Source: Marivita sp.
Lineage (GTDB): Bacteria; Pseudomonadota; Alphaproteobacteria; Rhodobacterales; Rhodobacteraceae
Length of the DNA stretch: 64,000 nt
Assembly: GCF_020055635.1 (NCBI RefSeq)
Contig: NZ_JAIPUT010000014.1
Span: forward strand, 24,177 to 88,176
Reading direction: 5' to 3'
Shown here one piece after another: positions 1 through 10,100 of the stretch. Every line of letters starts with the position of its first letter. The first letter of the stretch is position 1. Made by a program: the position numbers and the translations under genes. The notes under the pieces were generated by a model. It was not told the DNA's origin. It searched no databases and was given only the letters and a program-made list of their open reading frames with translations.

Positions 1-339
1 GAGCGGAGTGCGCCCCGACAGCACGAAGACCGGAATATTGTCGGACGCAGCGTTGATCACCCCCATCACGGCGTTGGCCAGACCGACATTCACATGCACC
101 ATGACGGCCTGCGGACGCCCGGTGACCAACCAATGCCCATGCGCCATCGCCATCGCCGCAGTTTCATGCGGCACCGTCACGGGCGTTGGTACATCACCTT
201 CAGGAAGCCGCGCAAGCCCTTCTATGATTGGTGGAAAATCGGTTCCGGCATTGGCGAACAGATAGTCGATCCCGCACGCTTTCAGGGCGGTCAAAAGCGC
301 TTCGCCCCCGGTCTTGGGACGGTCCTGATCTTCAAACAT
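1..339 (-). CDS. Thiamine-pyrophosphate-dependent enzyme, N-terminal part (cut by window edge)
   Basis: The first 113 residues of a TPP-enzyme N-terminal (PYR) domain are visible. The text includes GIDYLFANAGTDFPPIIEGL and, further on, a VPHETAAMAMAHGH stretch with the catalytic-type Glu, as in acetolactate synthase and benzoylformate decarboxylase relatives. The ATG at 339 follows an AGGGAGGA ribosome site. The gene runs off the left edge, so the cofactor-binding C-terminus and the substrate class cannot be judged. It is divergent from the TAXI-TRAP genes and lies near a flavin monooxygenase, which suggests catabolism of a 2-oxo acid or aromatic acid. That role is inference. Confidence 0.8.
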   Translation of the reverse strand, partial: MFEDQDRPKTGGEALLTALKACGIDYLFANAGTDFPPIIEGLARLPEGDVPTPVTVPHETAAMAMAHGHWLVTGRPQAVMVHVNVGLANAVMGVINAASDNIPVFVLSGRTPL

Positions 340-450
340 ACATCCTCCCTGAATCTCAGGCTTGATATTCCGCTGACCCTTCGTAAAGTCAACTTATTCT
401 CAATAATTGGGATTCTAACCCAAACGAGAACCACATTTGGGAGGACAACC
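340..450. promoter_or_regulatory. Divergent promoter region between TPP enzyme and TAXI-TRAP operon
   Basis: This 111-bp spacer separates two divergently transcribed genes and must hold both promoters. It is AT-richer than the flanks. A short palindrome CAATAATTG lies at 401-409 and could be part of an operator for the IclR regulator encoded downstream. No clear -35/-10 pair could be fixed by eye. Confidence 0.35.
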
Positions 451-1401
451 ATGAAGACGCTACTCACCGCGGCGGCGGTATTTCTGAGCGCGACGATTGC
501 CACATCTGCCAGCGCGCAGAATGTCGGCATCGCCACATCGAACCCCGGATCGCTGTTCCACAATATCGGCACGGCGGTCGCAAATGCCGCCAACGAAGCC
601 GGGCTGAACACCACGATCCAGCCCGCCACCAGCCCCAATCAGTTCATTCCGTTTGTCGATCAGGGCGGCATCGATTTTGGCGTGGCCAACCTGCAAGAGG
701 TCAACTACGCCATCACCGGCGAGGAATGGTGGGGCGGACGCACCAACCCCAACCTGCGCGTCGTGGCGCATCTCATGCCGCTGGTCGAGGCGATCTTCGT
801 GCGCGCCGACGGCGACATCCAGAAGGTGTCGGACCTCAAGGGTCAACCGATGACCGATGGCTATACCGCGCAGAACACCATCCTGCCGCAGCTGGCGGCC
901 TTCTACGCCACCGCCGGCATGACGCGGGACGACGTGGAAAAGGTGTCGGTCGCCAGTGTCGTGGCCGGGGCGGATGCCTTCATGGCCGGCGACACGGTCG
1001 GGTTCATCTTTGCCCACGGTGCCGGCAAGGTGCGCGAGGCGGATGCGGCCGTGGGCGGCCTGCGCGCGCTGGGGGTCGAGGATGACAGCGAAGCCGCACT
1101 GGCTGCGGCCCGCGAACACTGGCCGACGGCGTTCTTCACCACGCTGCCCGCAGGCGCCATGCCCGGCGTGCTGGAAGACACGGTCTATATCGCCTTCCCG
1201 CAGGTGGTCTTCACGCACGCCAACGCTCCGGAGGATGTGGTCTACGCGATGACCAAGGCGATGTATGAAAACGCGCAAGTCATGTCGGACACCTTTCCGC
1301 CGTTCCGGGCCTTCAAGCCCGAAAACATGAAGGGCGATCCCGGCGTGGCGGAATTCCACCCCGGCGCGCTGCGCTTCTTCGAGGAAACCGGCCTGAACTG
1401 A
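451..1401 (+). CDS. TAXI-family TRAP transporter substrate-binding protein
   Basis: A 316-residue periplasmic binding protein for a TRAP transporter. It has a cleavable signal peptide (hydrophobic run ending near SASAQ, about residue 24) followed by NVGIATSNPGSLFHNIGTAV, the typical start of TAXI proteins, which bind small carboxylates. Length is normal for the family. The ATG at 451 is chosen because it follows GGGAGG and opens the signal peptide; the frame stays open upstream but without a signal sequence. The fused TRAP permease follows 86 bp downstream. The ligand cannot be read from the sequence; an aromatic or oxo acid would fit the neighbouring genes. Confidence 0.9.
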   Translation: MKTLLTAAAVFLSATIATSASAQNVGIATSNPGSLFHNIGTAVANAANEAGLNTTIQPATSPNQFIPFVDQGGIDFGVANLQEVNYAITGEEWWGGRTNPNLRVVAHLMPLVEAIFVRADGDIQKVSDLKGQPMTDGYTAQNTILPQLAAFYATAGMTRDDVEKVSVASVVAGADAFMAGDTVGFIFAHGAGKVREADAAVGGLRALGVEDDSEAALAAAREHWPTAFFTTLPAGAMPGVLEDTVYIAFPQVVFTHANAPEDVVYAMTKAMYENAQVMSDTFPPFRAFKPENMKGDPGVAEFHPGALRFFEETGLN

Positions 1402-1410
1402 GCCCTCCTG

Positions 1411-1440
1411 CCCCGCGCGGTCATGATGCGACGCGCGGGG
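1411..1440 (+). terminator. Intercistronic GC-rich hairpin in the TRAP operon
   Basis: A 9-bp perfect stem (CCCCGCGCG at 1411-1419 with CGCGCGGGG at 1432-1440) and a 12-nt loop lie ten bases after the binding-protein stop codon. There is no T-run behind it, so it is more likely a partial attenuator or mRNA-stabilising hairpin that keeps the binding protein in excess over the permease. Confidence 0.5.
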
Positions 1441-1487
1441 CGATCCATCTTTCACCCTGACTGCACTCAAGGAAACAGACCCCCCTG

Positions 1488-3404
1488 ATGCCTGCTCTTC
1501 CGATGCGCCTTGCCAGACCCCTGGCCGATCTGCTTGCAGCCTGCCTGGTCCTGCTGGCCGTTGGTTGGGCGCTGTCGGTGCAGCGCAAGCTGGGGCTGGA
1601 TTTGTACCCGCAGCAATTCTTTGCAGGCGTGCTGTTCTTTGCCCTGCCATTGGCCTTCTTCACCCTGCCCGCCCGGCGCGGGGCCGAGCGCGGGGATGTG
1701 CCGCTGCATGACCTGATCCTGGCCGGATTGTCGATGGCCGCTTTGGGCTACGTCGCGGTCTCCTATCCCGATCTGGTGCTGATGATCTTCGCCCGTCCGC
1801 CCGAGCTTTGGATCCCCAGCGGGATCATCATCCTTCTGCTGTTGGAGTCGCTGCGCCGCGCGACCGGTTGGGCGCTGGTGCTGATCATCGGGGTTTTTCT
1901 GCTTTACGCGCTGTTCGGAGACCTGGTCCCCGGACGGCTTCAGGGGCGCCCGCAGAACTGGCAATTGCTGACAGGGTATCTGGCGGTCGACTCCAATGGC
2001 ATTCTCGGCCTGCCGATGTCGGTCGCGTCCACCGTGGTGATCGCGTTCATCCTGTTCGGCGTGCTTTTGGGTATCACCGGCGGGTCGCAGTTCTTCACCG
2101 ATGCGGCGATGATCGGCATGGGCCGGTTTCGCGGCGGGTCGATGAAGATCTCGGTTCTGGCCTCGGGCCTCTTCGGGTCGATCTCGGGCTCGGCTGTCGC
2201 CAACGTGGTGGGCACCGGCGTTGTCACGATCCCGATGATCAAGCGCGATGGCTACCCGGCCCACAAGGCAGGCGCGATCGAGGCCGTGGCCTCCACCGGA
2301 GGGCAACTCATGCCGCCGGTGATGGGCGCGTCAGCCTTCCTCATGGCCGAGTTCCTCGCCATCCCCTACAGCCAGATCGTCATGGCGGCGTTGCTGCCCG
2401 CAGTGCTCTACTACGTGGCGCTGTTCATACAGGCCGATCTGGAAGCGGCCAAGCTGGGCATTCAACGCGTGCCCGAATCCGAGATCCCGGCGCGCCGCAC
2501 TGTTCTGGTGGGCCTGCATTTCGCCACCGCCTTTGCCGTGCTGATCTACCTGCTGTTCTGGATGCGCTACCAGCCCGAACGCGCGGCCCTCTGGTCGGCG
2601 CTGGCGCTGTGCGGCACTGCGCTGATCTTCGGCTATCGCGGTGTCCGCCCGACGATCCGCGCGCTTTTCGGCAGCTTTGCCCGCACCGGGCACGGCGTGG
2701 TCGAGATCCTGCTGATCTCGGCCGCGTCCGGCATGGTGATCGGGGTGCTCAACATCACCGGTCTGAGCTTCAACCTGACCTATGCGCTGGTGCAGGTGGG
2801 CGGCGGCAGCGCGATCACGCTGCTGGCATTGTCGGCGGTGGTCTGCATCATCCTCGGCATGGGCCTGCCGACGCTGGGCGTTTATGTGTTGCTCGCCGCG
2901 CTGGTCGCCCCTGCGCTGATCGAAGTGGGGATCGAACCCATCGCGGCGCATCTTTACGTGCTTTATTTCGGCATGATGTCGATGATCACGCCCCCCATCG
3001 CCATGGCCGCATTTGCCGCCGCCGCCATCGCCAAGGCCCCCGCCATGGCAACCGGCTGGGCCGCGATGCGGTTCGGCTGGGCGGCCTATGTGATCCCGGT
3101 GCTGTTCGTGTTCAGCCCGTCGCTGATCCTGATCGGCGAAACCGGAGAGATCGTCTTTGCCGTGATCACAGCAAGCCTTGGCGTCTGGCTGGTCTCCGCC
3201 GGTCTGGCCGGGTATTTCTCGGACCGGTTATCGCCGCTCAAACGGCTCTTGTTCATGGTGACCGGCCTGATGGCGCTGGTGCCTGCCGGAGCCTTCGAGG
3301 GCGCGATCCTGACCGATGCGGCGGGCGTCGTGCTGGGTCTGGCGCTGATCGGAAGCGAACTCTTCCGCAAGCGCAGCGCGCCCATGGCGGAGGAGGCACA
3401 ATGA
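1488..3404 (+). CDS. TRAP transporter fused permease (4TM/12TM)
   Basis: A 638-residue integral membrane protein combining the small (DctQ-like) and large (DctM-like) TRAP subunits, as usual for TAXI systems. Hydrophobic segments run from residue 7 to the C-terminus. Family-type stretches include GSISGSAVANVVGTG (about residue 230), MPPVMGASAFLMAEFL and LGMGLPTLGVYVLLAALVAP, the conserved DctM signatures. It would take up the ligand of the upstream binding protein using an ion gradient. The start at 1488 lacks a strong ribosome site; ATG 1503 is an alternative. Its stop overlaps the next start (ATGA), so translation is probably coupled to the IclR gene. Confidence 0.92.
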   Translation: MPALPMRLARPLADLLAACLVLLAVGWALSVQRKLGLDLYPQQFFAGVLFFALPLAFFTLPARRGAERGDVPLHDLILAGLSMAALGYVAVSYPDLVLMIFARPPELWIPSGIIILLLLESLRRATGWALVLIIGVFLLYALFGDLVPGRLQGRPQNWQLLTGYLAVDSNGILGLPMSVASTVVIAFILFGVLLGITGGSQFFTDAAMIGMGRFRGGSMKISVLASGLFGSISGSAVANVVGTGVVTIPMIKRDGYPAHKAGAIEAVASTGGQLMPPVMGASAFLMAEFLAIPYSQIVMAALLPAVLYYVALFIQADLEAAKLGIQRVPESEIPARRTVLVGLHFATAFAVLIYLLFWMRYQPERAALWSALALCGTALIFGYRGVRPTIRALFGSFARTGHGVVEILLISAASGMVIGVLNITGLSFNLTYALVQVGGGSAITLLALSAVVCIILGMGLPTLGVYVLLAALVAPALIEVGIEPIAAHLYVLYFGMMSMITPPIAMAAFAAAAIAKAPAMATGWAAMRFGWAAYVIPVLFVFSPSLILIGETGEIVFAVITASLGVWLVSAGLAGYFSDRLSPLKRLLFMVTGLMALVPAGAFEGAILTDAAGVVLGLALIGSELFRKRSAPMAEEAQ

Positions 3405-4174
3405 GATCGGTCTCCGGGTCCGGCGAGCGGCTTCTGGCGATCCTTGGCCTGTTTTCCGAGGACACCCCCGAATGGGCGCCCGAGGACATGATGCAAGCGC
3501 TCGGGTTTTCGCGCCCGACGCTCTATCGCTATCTCAAGACGCTCAAGGATGCGGGCTATCTCGTGTCGCTGCCGCAGGCGGGCTACACGCTTGGCCCCCG
3601 CGTAACCGAGCTCGATTTCCTCATGCGCCGGTCCGATCCGCTGATCGCGGCGTCGGATCCGCATCTCGAGGCGTTGGCGCGGGCCTTCGTGGGGTCGGCC
3701 TTTGTCGTGAGGTTCTACGATCGGAACATGCTCTGCGTGGCGTCCGAAGTGTCCACACCGACACCCCGGTCCTCCTACCCGCGCGGACGCCCCATGCCGA
3801 TCGGCAAGGGCGCGGTCAGCCGGGCGATCGTCGCTTTCCTGCCCCCCAAGGACCGTGCCGCGCTGGTCAGCGACTATCTCGATGCCTTTGTCACCTCGGG
3901 CATCGGCACGACCAAGGATGCGGTTCTGACCGAGCTGAAACGCATCCGCCGCAACCGCGTCGCCACCGCGCGGGGCGAGGTCACGCCGGGGCTGGTCGGT
4001 GTTGCCGCGCCGATCCTTGCGGGTGACGGAACCCCGGTGGGCGCGCTGTGCCTGTCCACCGAGGAAGCCACCCTGACCGACACCCGGCTTGCCGCGCTGC
4101 GCGAGACCATCCGCGACCGGGCCGAGGCGATCTCGGACGCGCTGTCGCATCCCCAAGCACGGGCAAGCGCCTGA
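3401..4174 (+). CDS. IclR-family transcriptional regulator
   Basis: A 257-residue regulator. It has an N-terminal winged helix (about residues 6-62, with SRPTLYRYLKTLKDAGYL as recognition region) and the IclR effector-binding domain (about 80-250), including RGRPMPIGKGAVSRAI and GLVGVAAPIL. Such proteins usually control catabolic and transport genes for aromatic or organic acids. The ATGA overlap with the permease stop places it in the same transcript, after a GGAGG ribosome site. It probably regulates this locus and possibly the divergent TPP gene. The effector is unknown. Confidence 0.9.
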   Translation: MRSVSGSGERLLAILGLFSEDTPEWAPEDMMQALGFSRPTLYRYLKTLKDAGYLVSLPQAGYTLGPRVTELDFLMRRSDPLIAASDPHLEALARAFVGSAFVVRFYDRNMLCVASEVSTPTPRSSYPRGRPMPIGKGAVSRAIVAFLPPKDRAALVSDYLDAFVTSGIGTTKDAVLTELKRIRRNRVATARGEVTPGLVGVAAPILAGDGTPVGALCLSTEEATLTDTRLAALRETIRDRAEAISDALSHPQARASA

Positions 4175-4202
4175 CCCATGACTGACCGGAAAGAGAGGCA
4201 AG

Positions 4203-4301
4203 ATGACCCCTGACCCCGCAAGGCATCCCAGCGGCAACGCGTGGGCCGCCATGACCAGCCACCGCGCGCCCGACCACGGATGCGTCGGAGGACTTTCATG
4301 A
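4203..4301 (+). CDS. Possible 32-residue leader or coupling peptide
   Basis: A short frame of 32 codons starts at an ATG preceded by AGAGAGG (4192-4198). It ends with a TGA that overlaps the start of the monooxygenase as ATGA at 4298-4301. The arrangement is that of a translationally coupled leader. The peptide (begins MTPDPARHPSGNAW) matches no family I recognise. It may be chance, or the remnant of a lost gene. Confidence 0.35.
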   Translation: MTPDPARHPSGNAWAAMTSHRAPDHGCVGGLS

Positions 4302-5875
4302 GCGACAGCTACGACGTGGTGATCAATGGCGGCGGTCCGGTAGGGCTGGGTCTTGCCATCGAACTGGGCCAGCGCGGCATTCGTGTCTGCGTGGTGGAAC
4401 GCTATCCCGAACCGCAACCGATCCCGAAGGGCCAGAACCTGACCCAACGCACCTCCGAGCATTTCCGGGCCTGGGGCTGCGAAGACGAACTGCACAGCGC
4501 TCATCCCATTCCCAAGGGCGGCGGCATCGGCGGCATGACGGCGTACGGCACGCTGCTGTCCGATCACACCTATGACTGGCTGAACCGGTCGCACGTGAAG
4601 GACTATTACTTCGCGCCCAACGCCCGCCTGCCGCAATACGCCACCGAACGCGTGCTGCGCGCCCGCGCGGCGGAAATTCCCGAGCTTACGGTTCTGTACG
4701 GCTGGTCCGGCGAGGCGCTCGAGATGTCCGATGACGGCGTGCGCCTGACCATCGCCGAACGCAGGGGCGACGGGCGGCAGGTGATCGAAGCGTCTTATGT
4801 CGTGGGCTGCGATGGCAGCCGGTCGTTCATTCGCGACCATGCCGGGATCAGCGAGACCCTGTCGGACCACAACCGCCTGATGGCGCTGCTGGTGTTCCGG
4901 TCGGAAGAGCTGCACGAATTGCTGACGCGCTATCCGGGCAAGGCGTTCTACAACGTGTTGCACCCCGACTACGAAGGGTACTGGCTGTTCTTTGGCCGCG
5001 TCGATCACGGGTTGTCGTGGTTCTTCCACGCCCCCGTCCCCATCGGCACGACGACCGAAAATTTCGATTTTCGCGCGCTGCTTCACAAGGCGGTGGGTCA
5101 GGACTTCGCGCTTGATCTGGATTACGTCGGCTTCTGGGACCTGCGCGTGTCGCTGGCCGACACCTATCGCCAAGGTCGGGCCTTCATCGCGGGGGACGCG
5201 GCGCACAGCCATCCGCCTTATGGCGGCTACGGCATCAACACCGGGTTCGAGGATGCCCGAAACCTCGGCTGGAAGCTGGCCGCGACGATCAAGGGTTGGG
5301 GCAGCGATGCGCTGCTCGACAGCTACAGCGCCGAGCGCCAGCCGGTCTTTGCCTCGACCGCAAGGGATTTCATCGAGAATTTCATCCGCGAGGACCGCGA
5401 GTTCCTCGACCGCCACGACCCGACACAAGACGACGACGCCTTCGAGGCCGCGTGGAAAGCCCGCGCCGAGGGCGGATCCGGGGTCGAGGATTTCGAACCG
5501 AATTACGAAGGCTCGCCCATCGTGCCCGGAACGGATGGCACGCCCGGCGCCAAGGGATCGCACAGCTTTGTCGCGCGCGCAGGCCACCACCTGCCCCCCG
5601 CCGGGCCCGAGGGACGCGACGTGGCCGACACGCTTGGCCCGGACTTCACGCTGCTCTGCGCCGATCCGGGGGACGCCACGGCCTTTGCCGAAGCCGCCGA
5701 TGTGCTGGGGCTTCCGCTGGCCACGCCGGACTGCAACGCCGACTGGTTTGCCCCGTGGGACCGCCGGATCGTGCTGGTTCGCCCGGACGGGTTCGTGGCG
5801 TGGTCGGGTGACACGATCGCGCCGGAAACCGCGCAAACCATCCTGTCCGCCGCCATCGGCCGCTCCGGGGCATAA
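4298..5875 (+). CDS. FAD-dependent aromatic monooxygenase (class A, PheA/MhpA-like)
   Basis: A 525-residue flavoprotein hydroxylase. It shows the GxGxxG dinucleotide site as NGGGPVGLGLAIELG (residues 10-24), the DG motif as VVGCDGSRSFIRD, and the GD motif as FIAGDAAHSHPPYGGYGINTG (GD near residue 297), the full set for class A NAD(P)H-dependent aromatic hydroxylases. The last ~110 residues look like the thioredoxin-like tail of the phenol hydroxylase group. The ATG at 4298 follows GGAGG; an upstream ATG at 4241 would add an Arg-rich extension and is less likely. With the TRAP uptake and TPP genes it suggests import and hydroxylation of an aromatic acid. The substrate is not determined. Confidence 0.87.
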   Translation: MSDSYDVVINGGGPVGLGLAIELGQRGIRVCVVERYPEPQPIPKGQNLTQRTSEHFRAWGCEDELHSAHPIPKGGGIGGMTAYGTLLSDHTYDWLNRSHVKDYYFAPNARLPQYATERVLRARAAEIPELTVLYGWSGEALEMSDDGVRLTIAERRGDGRQVIEASYVVGCDGSRSFIRDHAGISETLSDHNRLMALLVFRSEELHELLTRYPGKAFYNVLHPDYEGYWLFFGRVDHGLSWFFHAPVPIGTTTENFDFRALLHKAVGQDFALDLDYVGFWDLRVSLADTYRQGRAFIAGDAAHSHPPYGGYGINTGFEDARNLGWKLAATIKGWGSDALLDSYSAERQPVFASTARDFIENFIREDREFLDRHDPTQDDDAFEAAWKARAEGGSGVEDFEPNYEGSPIVPGTDGTPGAKGSHSFVARAGHHLPPAGPEGRDVADTLGPDFTLLCADPGDATAFAEAADVLGLPLATPDCNADWFAPWDRRIVLVRPDGFVAWSGDTIAPETAQTILSAAIGRSGA

Positions 5876-5939
5876 TCCTCGGCTGCGCAAAGGCCGACAG
5901 CCACGGAACATTGCGTGGCGCATCGGTGTTGTCTTCGCG

Positions 5940-7112
5940 ATGACAAAAACCGTGTTCTTCACGCTTGGGGGTCTTGCACTTCTTGCCGCGGGCATTGCCG
6001 CGGCATATTTTGCGCGCGGTCTCGAAGGCGATGCGGCAACCGATCCGCCACAGGCCCCATTGGTGGAAACGGTGCGTCCCGAACCGGCGTCGGCGCCGCC
6101 CGCCATCGTGGAGACAGGTTTTGTGCGGGCAGCCGAGCGGATCGAGGTTGCACCTGAAATCGGCGGGCGGATCGTCGAGATCGGCAGCGGTTTCTCCCTT
6201 GGGTCAATGGTCGCGGAAGGCGCGCTTCTGGTCCGTCTCGATGCCAGCACCATAGAAACCGAGATCGCCCGCGCCGAGGCCGATCTCAACAGTGCCGAGG
6301 CCGCCGAGGCGCAGGCCGAGGCCGAGTTGCAGCGCAACGCGCAACTTGCCGAGGAGAACATTGCCGCAGAGGCCGAACTGGAGCGCGCGCGGGCCGATGC
6401 CGCCGCGGCGCGAGCGCGGGTCGAACAGGCAGAGGCAGCGTTGCAGGCGGCCGAGTTGCGGCTCGACGACACTCGGCTGCGCGCCCCGTTCGATGCGCTG
6501 GTCACCGAAGAAGACGCCTCGGTCGGACAGCTGCTTCAGGTTGGCGCGCCGATCGGCACCCTTGTGGCTTCGAACGTGGCGGAGGTGCGTGTCGGGCTGA
6601 CCGAAGACAACTTTCGCCGGCTGCGGCGCAACGGCGACCTTGAGGGCCGCAGCGTCGAGATCCAGAGGGAAGGACGCGAGCCGCTGTCGGGCACGGTCGC
6701 TGCCCTGGCGCCGGTACTCGAGGGACAGGCGCGCACGGTGGATGTCGTGATCGAGGTGGCCGATCCGTTTGCCGAAGACCGCGATCTGGTTCTGAACGCG
6801 CTTGTCACCGTGTCCATCCCGCTGCCGGACAGCGATCAGCCGCTGTTCCGTCTTCCCGATGGCGCGTTGCATGCCGGGGAACGGCTGTGGCGCGTGACAC
6901 AGGACGACACGCTCGAGCCCGTCTCGGCGCGCATCCAGCGCCGCGGCGACAATTCGGTCTATGTCATCTCCGACATGCTGACCGAAGACGATCGCATCCT
7001 GCTGACGGAAATCACCAATCCCCTGCCCGGCCGCGCCGTGCGGACCGACAGCGGCTCAGCGGACCAGAGCGCCGAAAATGATGGCGGATCAAACGCCGAG
7101 GCAGGCGAATGA
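5940..7112 (+). CDS. RND efflux periplasmic adaptor (HlyD/MFP family)
   Basis: A 390-residue membrane-fusion protein. It has one N-terminal membrane anchor (residues 4-26), a lipoyl-like segment, a long Ala/Glu-rich helical hairpin (about residues 105-180, runs of EAEAELQRNAQLAEENIAA type), the returning lipoyl half (LRAPFDALVTEEDASVGQLL) and beta-barrel domains. It should link the inner-membrane RND pump to an outer-membrane channel, which is not encoded here. The stop overlaps the pump start (ATGA), so the two form one operon. Exported compounds are unknown. Confidence 0.9.
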   Translation: MTKTVFFTLGGLALLAAGIAAAYFARGLEGDAATDPPQAPLVETVRPEPASAPPAIVETGFVRAAERIEVAPEIGGRIVEIGSGFSLGSMVAEGALLVRLDASTIETEIARAEADLNSAEAAEAQAEAELQRNAQLAEENIAAEAELERARADAAAARARVEQAEAALQAAELRLDDTRLRAPFDALVTEEDASVGQLLQVGAPIGTLVASNVAEVRVGLTEDNFRRLRRNGDLEGRSVEIQREGREPLSGTVAALAPVLEGQARTVDVVIEVADPFAEDRDLVLNALVTVSIPLPDSDQPLFRLPDGALHAGERLWRVTQDDTLEPVSARIQRRGDNSVYVISDMLTEDDRILLTEITNPLPGRAVRTDSGSADQSAENDGGSNAEAGE

Positions 7113-10100
7113 TGCACCCGATCGAAGCCGCGCTGCGCAACCGGGTGTTGCCGAACCTGCTGATGGTGGCGCTGCTGCTGGCGGGCGTCTTTGCGATGAC
7201 CAACCTGACGGTCAAGAATTTTCCGGACATCAACACCGGCACGATCAGCATTTCGGTGGCCTATCCGGGCGCCACTCCGCAGGAAGTCTCTGCCGGTGTC
7301 GTGCAACCCATCGAGAACGCGATCCGATCCATCGAGGGCATTCGGCGCATCGACGCGACGGCGAGCCAGAACACCGGAACGGTCACGGTCGCCACCCTGC
7401 GCTCGGCCAATGTGGCGCGGGTACGCGACGACATCGAGACCGAGGTTCAGGGCATCACCGTCTTTCCCGATGGGGCCGAAAGCCCCACGATCGTCGAAGT
7501 CGAACCGCAGGAACTGGCGATCCAGTACGTTATTGCCGGGGACATCGACCGCGCGCTTCTCAAGGATGTCGCGCAGACCGCGCGGCAGGATCTGCTCGCG
7601 CTTGACGGCGTGTCGACCGTCGAGGTCGCAGGCGTGCCGGTGGACGAGATCGGCATCGAGGTCGGCCAGGACAAGCTGCGCGCCTACGGTCTGAGCATTG
7701 ACAGCCTTGCAGAGCGGATCCGCAGCGAGAACCTGGACCTGTCGGGCGGCGCCTTGCAATCGGGGGACGCGCGCATCCAGATCCGCACGTTGGGCGAACA
7801 GCAGATGGGCGCGCAGATCGCGGACCTGCCGGTCATCCGGGGCGAGAACGGAACCTCCGTGACCCTCGGCCGGATCGCCGAAATCGAGGACGGCCTTGCG
7901 GAAGAGCCGATGACGGCCCGGCTTGGCGACCAGCCGGCGGTGTTCCTGTCGGTCTTCCGCTCGGGCGAGGAACAGCTTCTCGATCTGGTCGAGACCACTC
8001 AGACCTATGTCGAGAACCGCCTGCGCCCCGGCCTGCCGGACTCCATCGAGGTGCTCGAATGGTCCAACGAGGCCGAGAACCTGCGCGGGCGGATCCAGCT
8101 TCTGGCGAAAAACGCCGCCATCGGCGCGGTCCTGATCCTCGCCTTGCTGACGCTGGCGCTTGACCTGCGGATCGCGGCCTGGGTTTCGAGCGGGATCATC
8201 ATTGCCTTCGTTGGCGCCTTCGGCCTGATGCAGCTCTTCGGCATTACCATCAACCAGCTGTCCCTTTTCGGCTTCATCCTTGCGCTTGGCATCGTGGTGG
8301 ATGACGCCATCGTGGTCGGCGAACGCGTCTATTCCGAGCGGGAGACGACGCAGGACGGCCGACAGGCGGCGATCGCCGGGGCGACGAAAATGGCCAGGCC
8401 GGTCTTTTTCGCCGTGGCGACGACGATCGCGGCCTTCGTGCCGCTGCTGTTCCTGCCGGGGACATCCGGGTCCTTCATCTCGCCGGTGGCGGCGGTGGTG
8501 ATCATGGTTCTGACCATGTCACTGATCGAGAGCTTCTTCATCCTGCCGCAACACCTGTCGCATATCAGCACCGACCCGCCGCGCCGCTATTCGCCGCGGC
8601 GTGTCACCGATGCGTTGCGCCGTCGCGTCGGTTCCGGAATCGACCGTTTTGCGAACGGCCCGATGCGGCGGATCGCGACGTTTTCGGTGGCGCAACCCCT
8701 GTTCGTGATCTGCCTGTGTTTCGCGATCCTCATTGCCAGCTTTTCGGTGATGACCTCGGGGCTGGTCCGGTTCGTCTTCTTCCCCGAGATCGAGGGCAAC
8801 ACCGTCTCGGCCCGGCTTGTGCTGCCATCGGGCACCGCGGCGCCCCGCACGTTGAACGTGGCGGAGCGCATCGCCGACGCCGCCGGACGCGCCGCCGAGC
8901 AGGTCGCGAGCGAGACAGAAGAGACAAGTGCCGACGAGGTTGTCCTCGCCACTTCGATTTCCATCGGGTTCGAGGCAGCCTCCGGTGGTCCGCAAGGCGG
9001 GTCCGATGGATCGTCCAACGCAGCCACCGTCGAACTGCGCATCCAGGACGCGGAAACGCGGGCCTTCTCGGCGCAGGATTTCACCGATGTCTGGCGTCAG
9101 GAAACCGGCGAGATCCCCGGTGCCCGCGAACTGGTGTTCTCCTCGGCCATCGTCGGTGCCGGCGCGCCGATCTCCCTGCGGGTGTCAGCGGCCAGCGAAG
9201 AAGCGCGCCTGGCCGCCGTGCAGCGCATTCGCGAGGCGCTGGCAGAACGCGAGGGGGTCTACGGCATTCGTGACAGTCAATCGACCGCGGCCGAGGAAAT
9301 CGTCGTCACCCTGCGCGACGATGGTGCCGCGCTTGGCGTGTCTCTGGCCCAGGTTGCAAACGCGGTGCGCGACGCGACCTTCGGCGAGATCGCGGGATCG
9401 TTCCTGCGCAACGAGGAAGAGGTCGAACTGCGGGTGCGTCTGCCCGAAGATCAGCGCGAGACCCTGTCGGACCTGCAAGAATATCGCATCCCGGTCGGCG
9501 ACAATTTCGTGCCCATCGGCGCGGTGGCCGAGCTGACCCGCCAGCCCGCGCCCACCACGATCACCCGGCTCGACGCGCGCCGCGTGACCACGGTCGAGGC
9601 GGATGTCGACACGTCGCTGACCGCCGGCGGCACCGAATCCACCTATATCCGCGAAACGGTGCTGCCCGAGATCCAGCAGACCTACCCAAGCGTGTCGGTG
9701 CAATATGGCGGTGAACAGGAAGAACAGGCCCGGTTCGGTCCTGCCCTGGCGCAGAATTTCGCGCTGGCGCTCTTTGCGATCTACGCGCTGCTGGCGCTGG
9801 CCTTCCGGTCGTATTCGCGCCCCCTGCTGATCCTGCTGACGGTGCCCTTTGCGCTGGTCGGTTCGATCCTCGGGCACGCCCTTCTGGGCCTGAACCTGAC
9901 GCTTCTGTCGATGTTCGGGATCATCGGCCTGACCGGTATCCTGATCAACGCGTCGCTGCTGCTGCTCAATGAGTACGAAGACCTGAGAGCCGGCGGCGCC
10001 GACTGGCGCGACGCCATGCCCGAAGCCGCGGCGCGCCGGTTTCGCCCCATCTTCCTGACCACGCTGACCACGTTCTTCGGGATTGCGCCGCTTATCCTGG

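Noticed and set aside
401..409. CAATAATTG as an IclR operator.
   Set aside because: The dyad is too short to call on its own; it is only mentioned within the promoter region.
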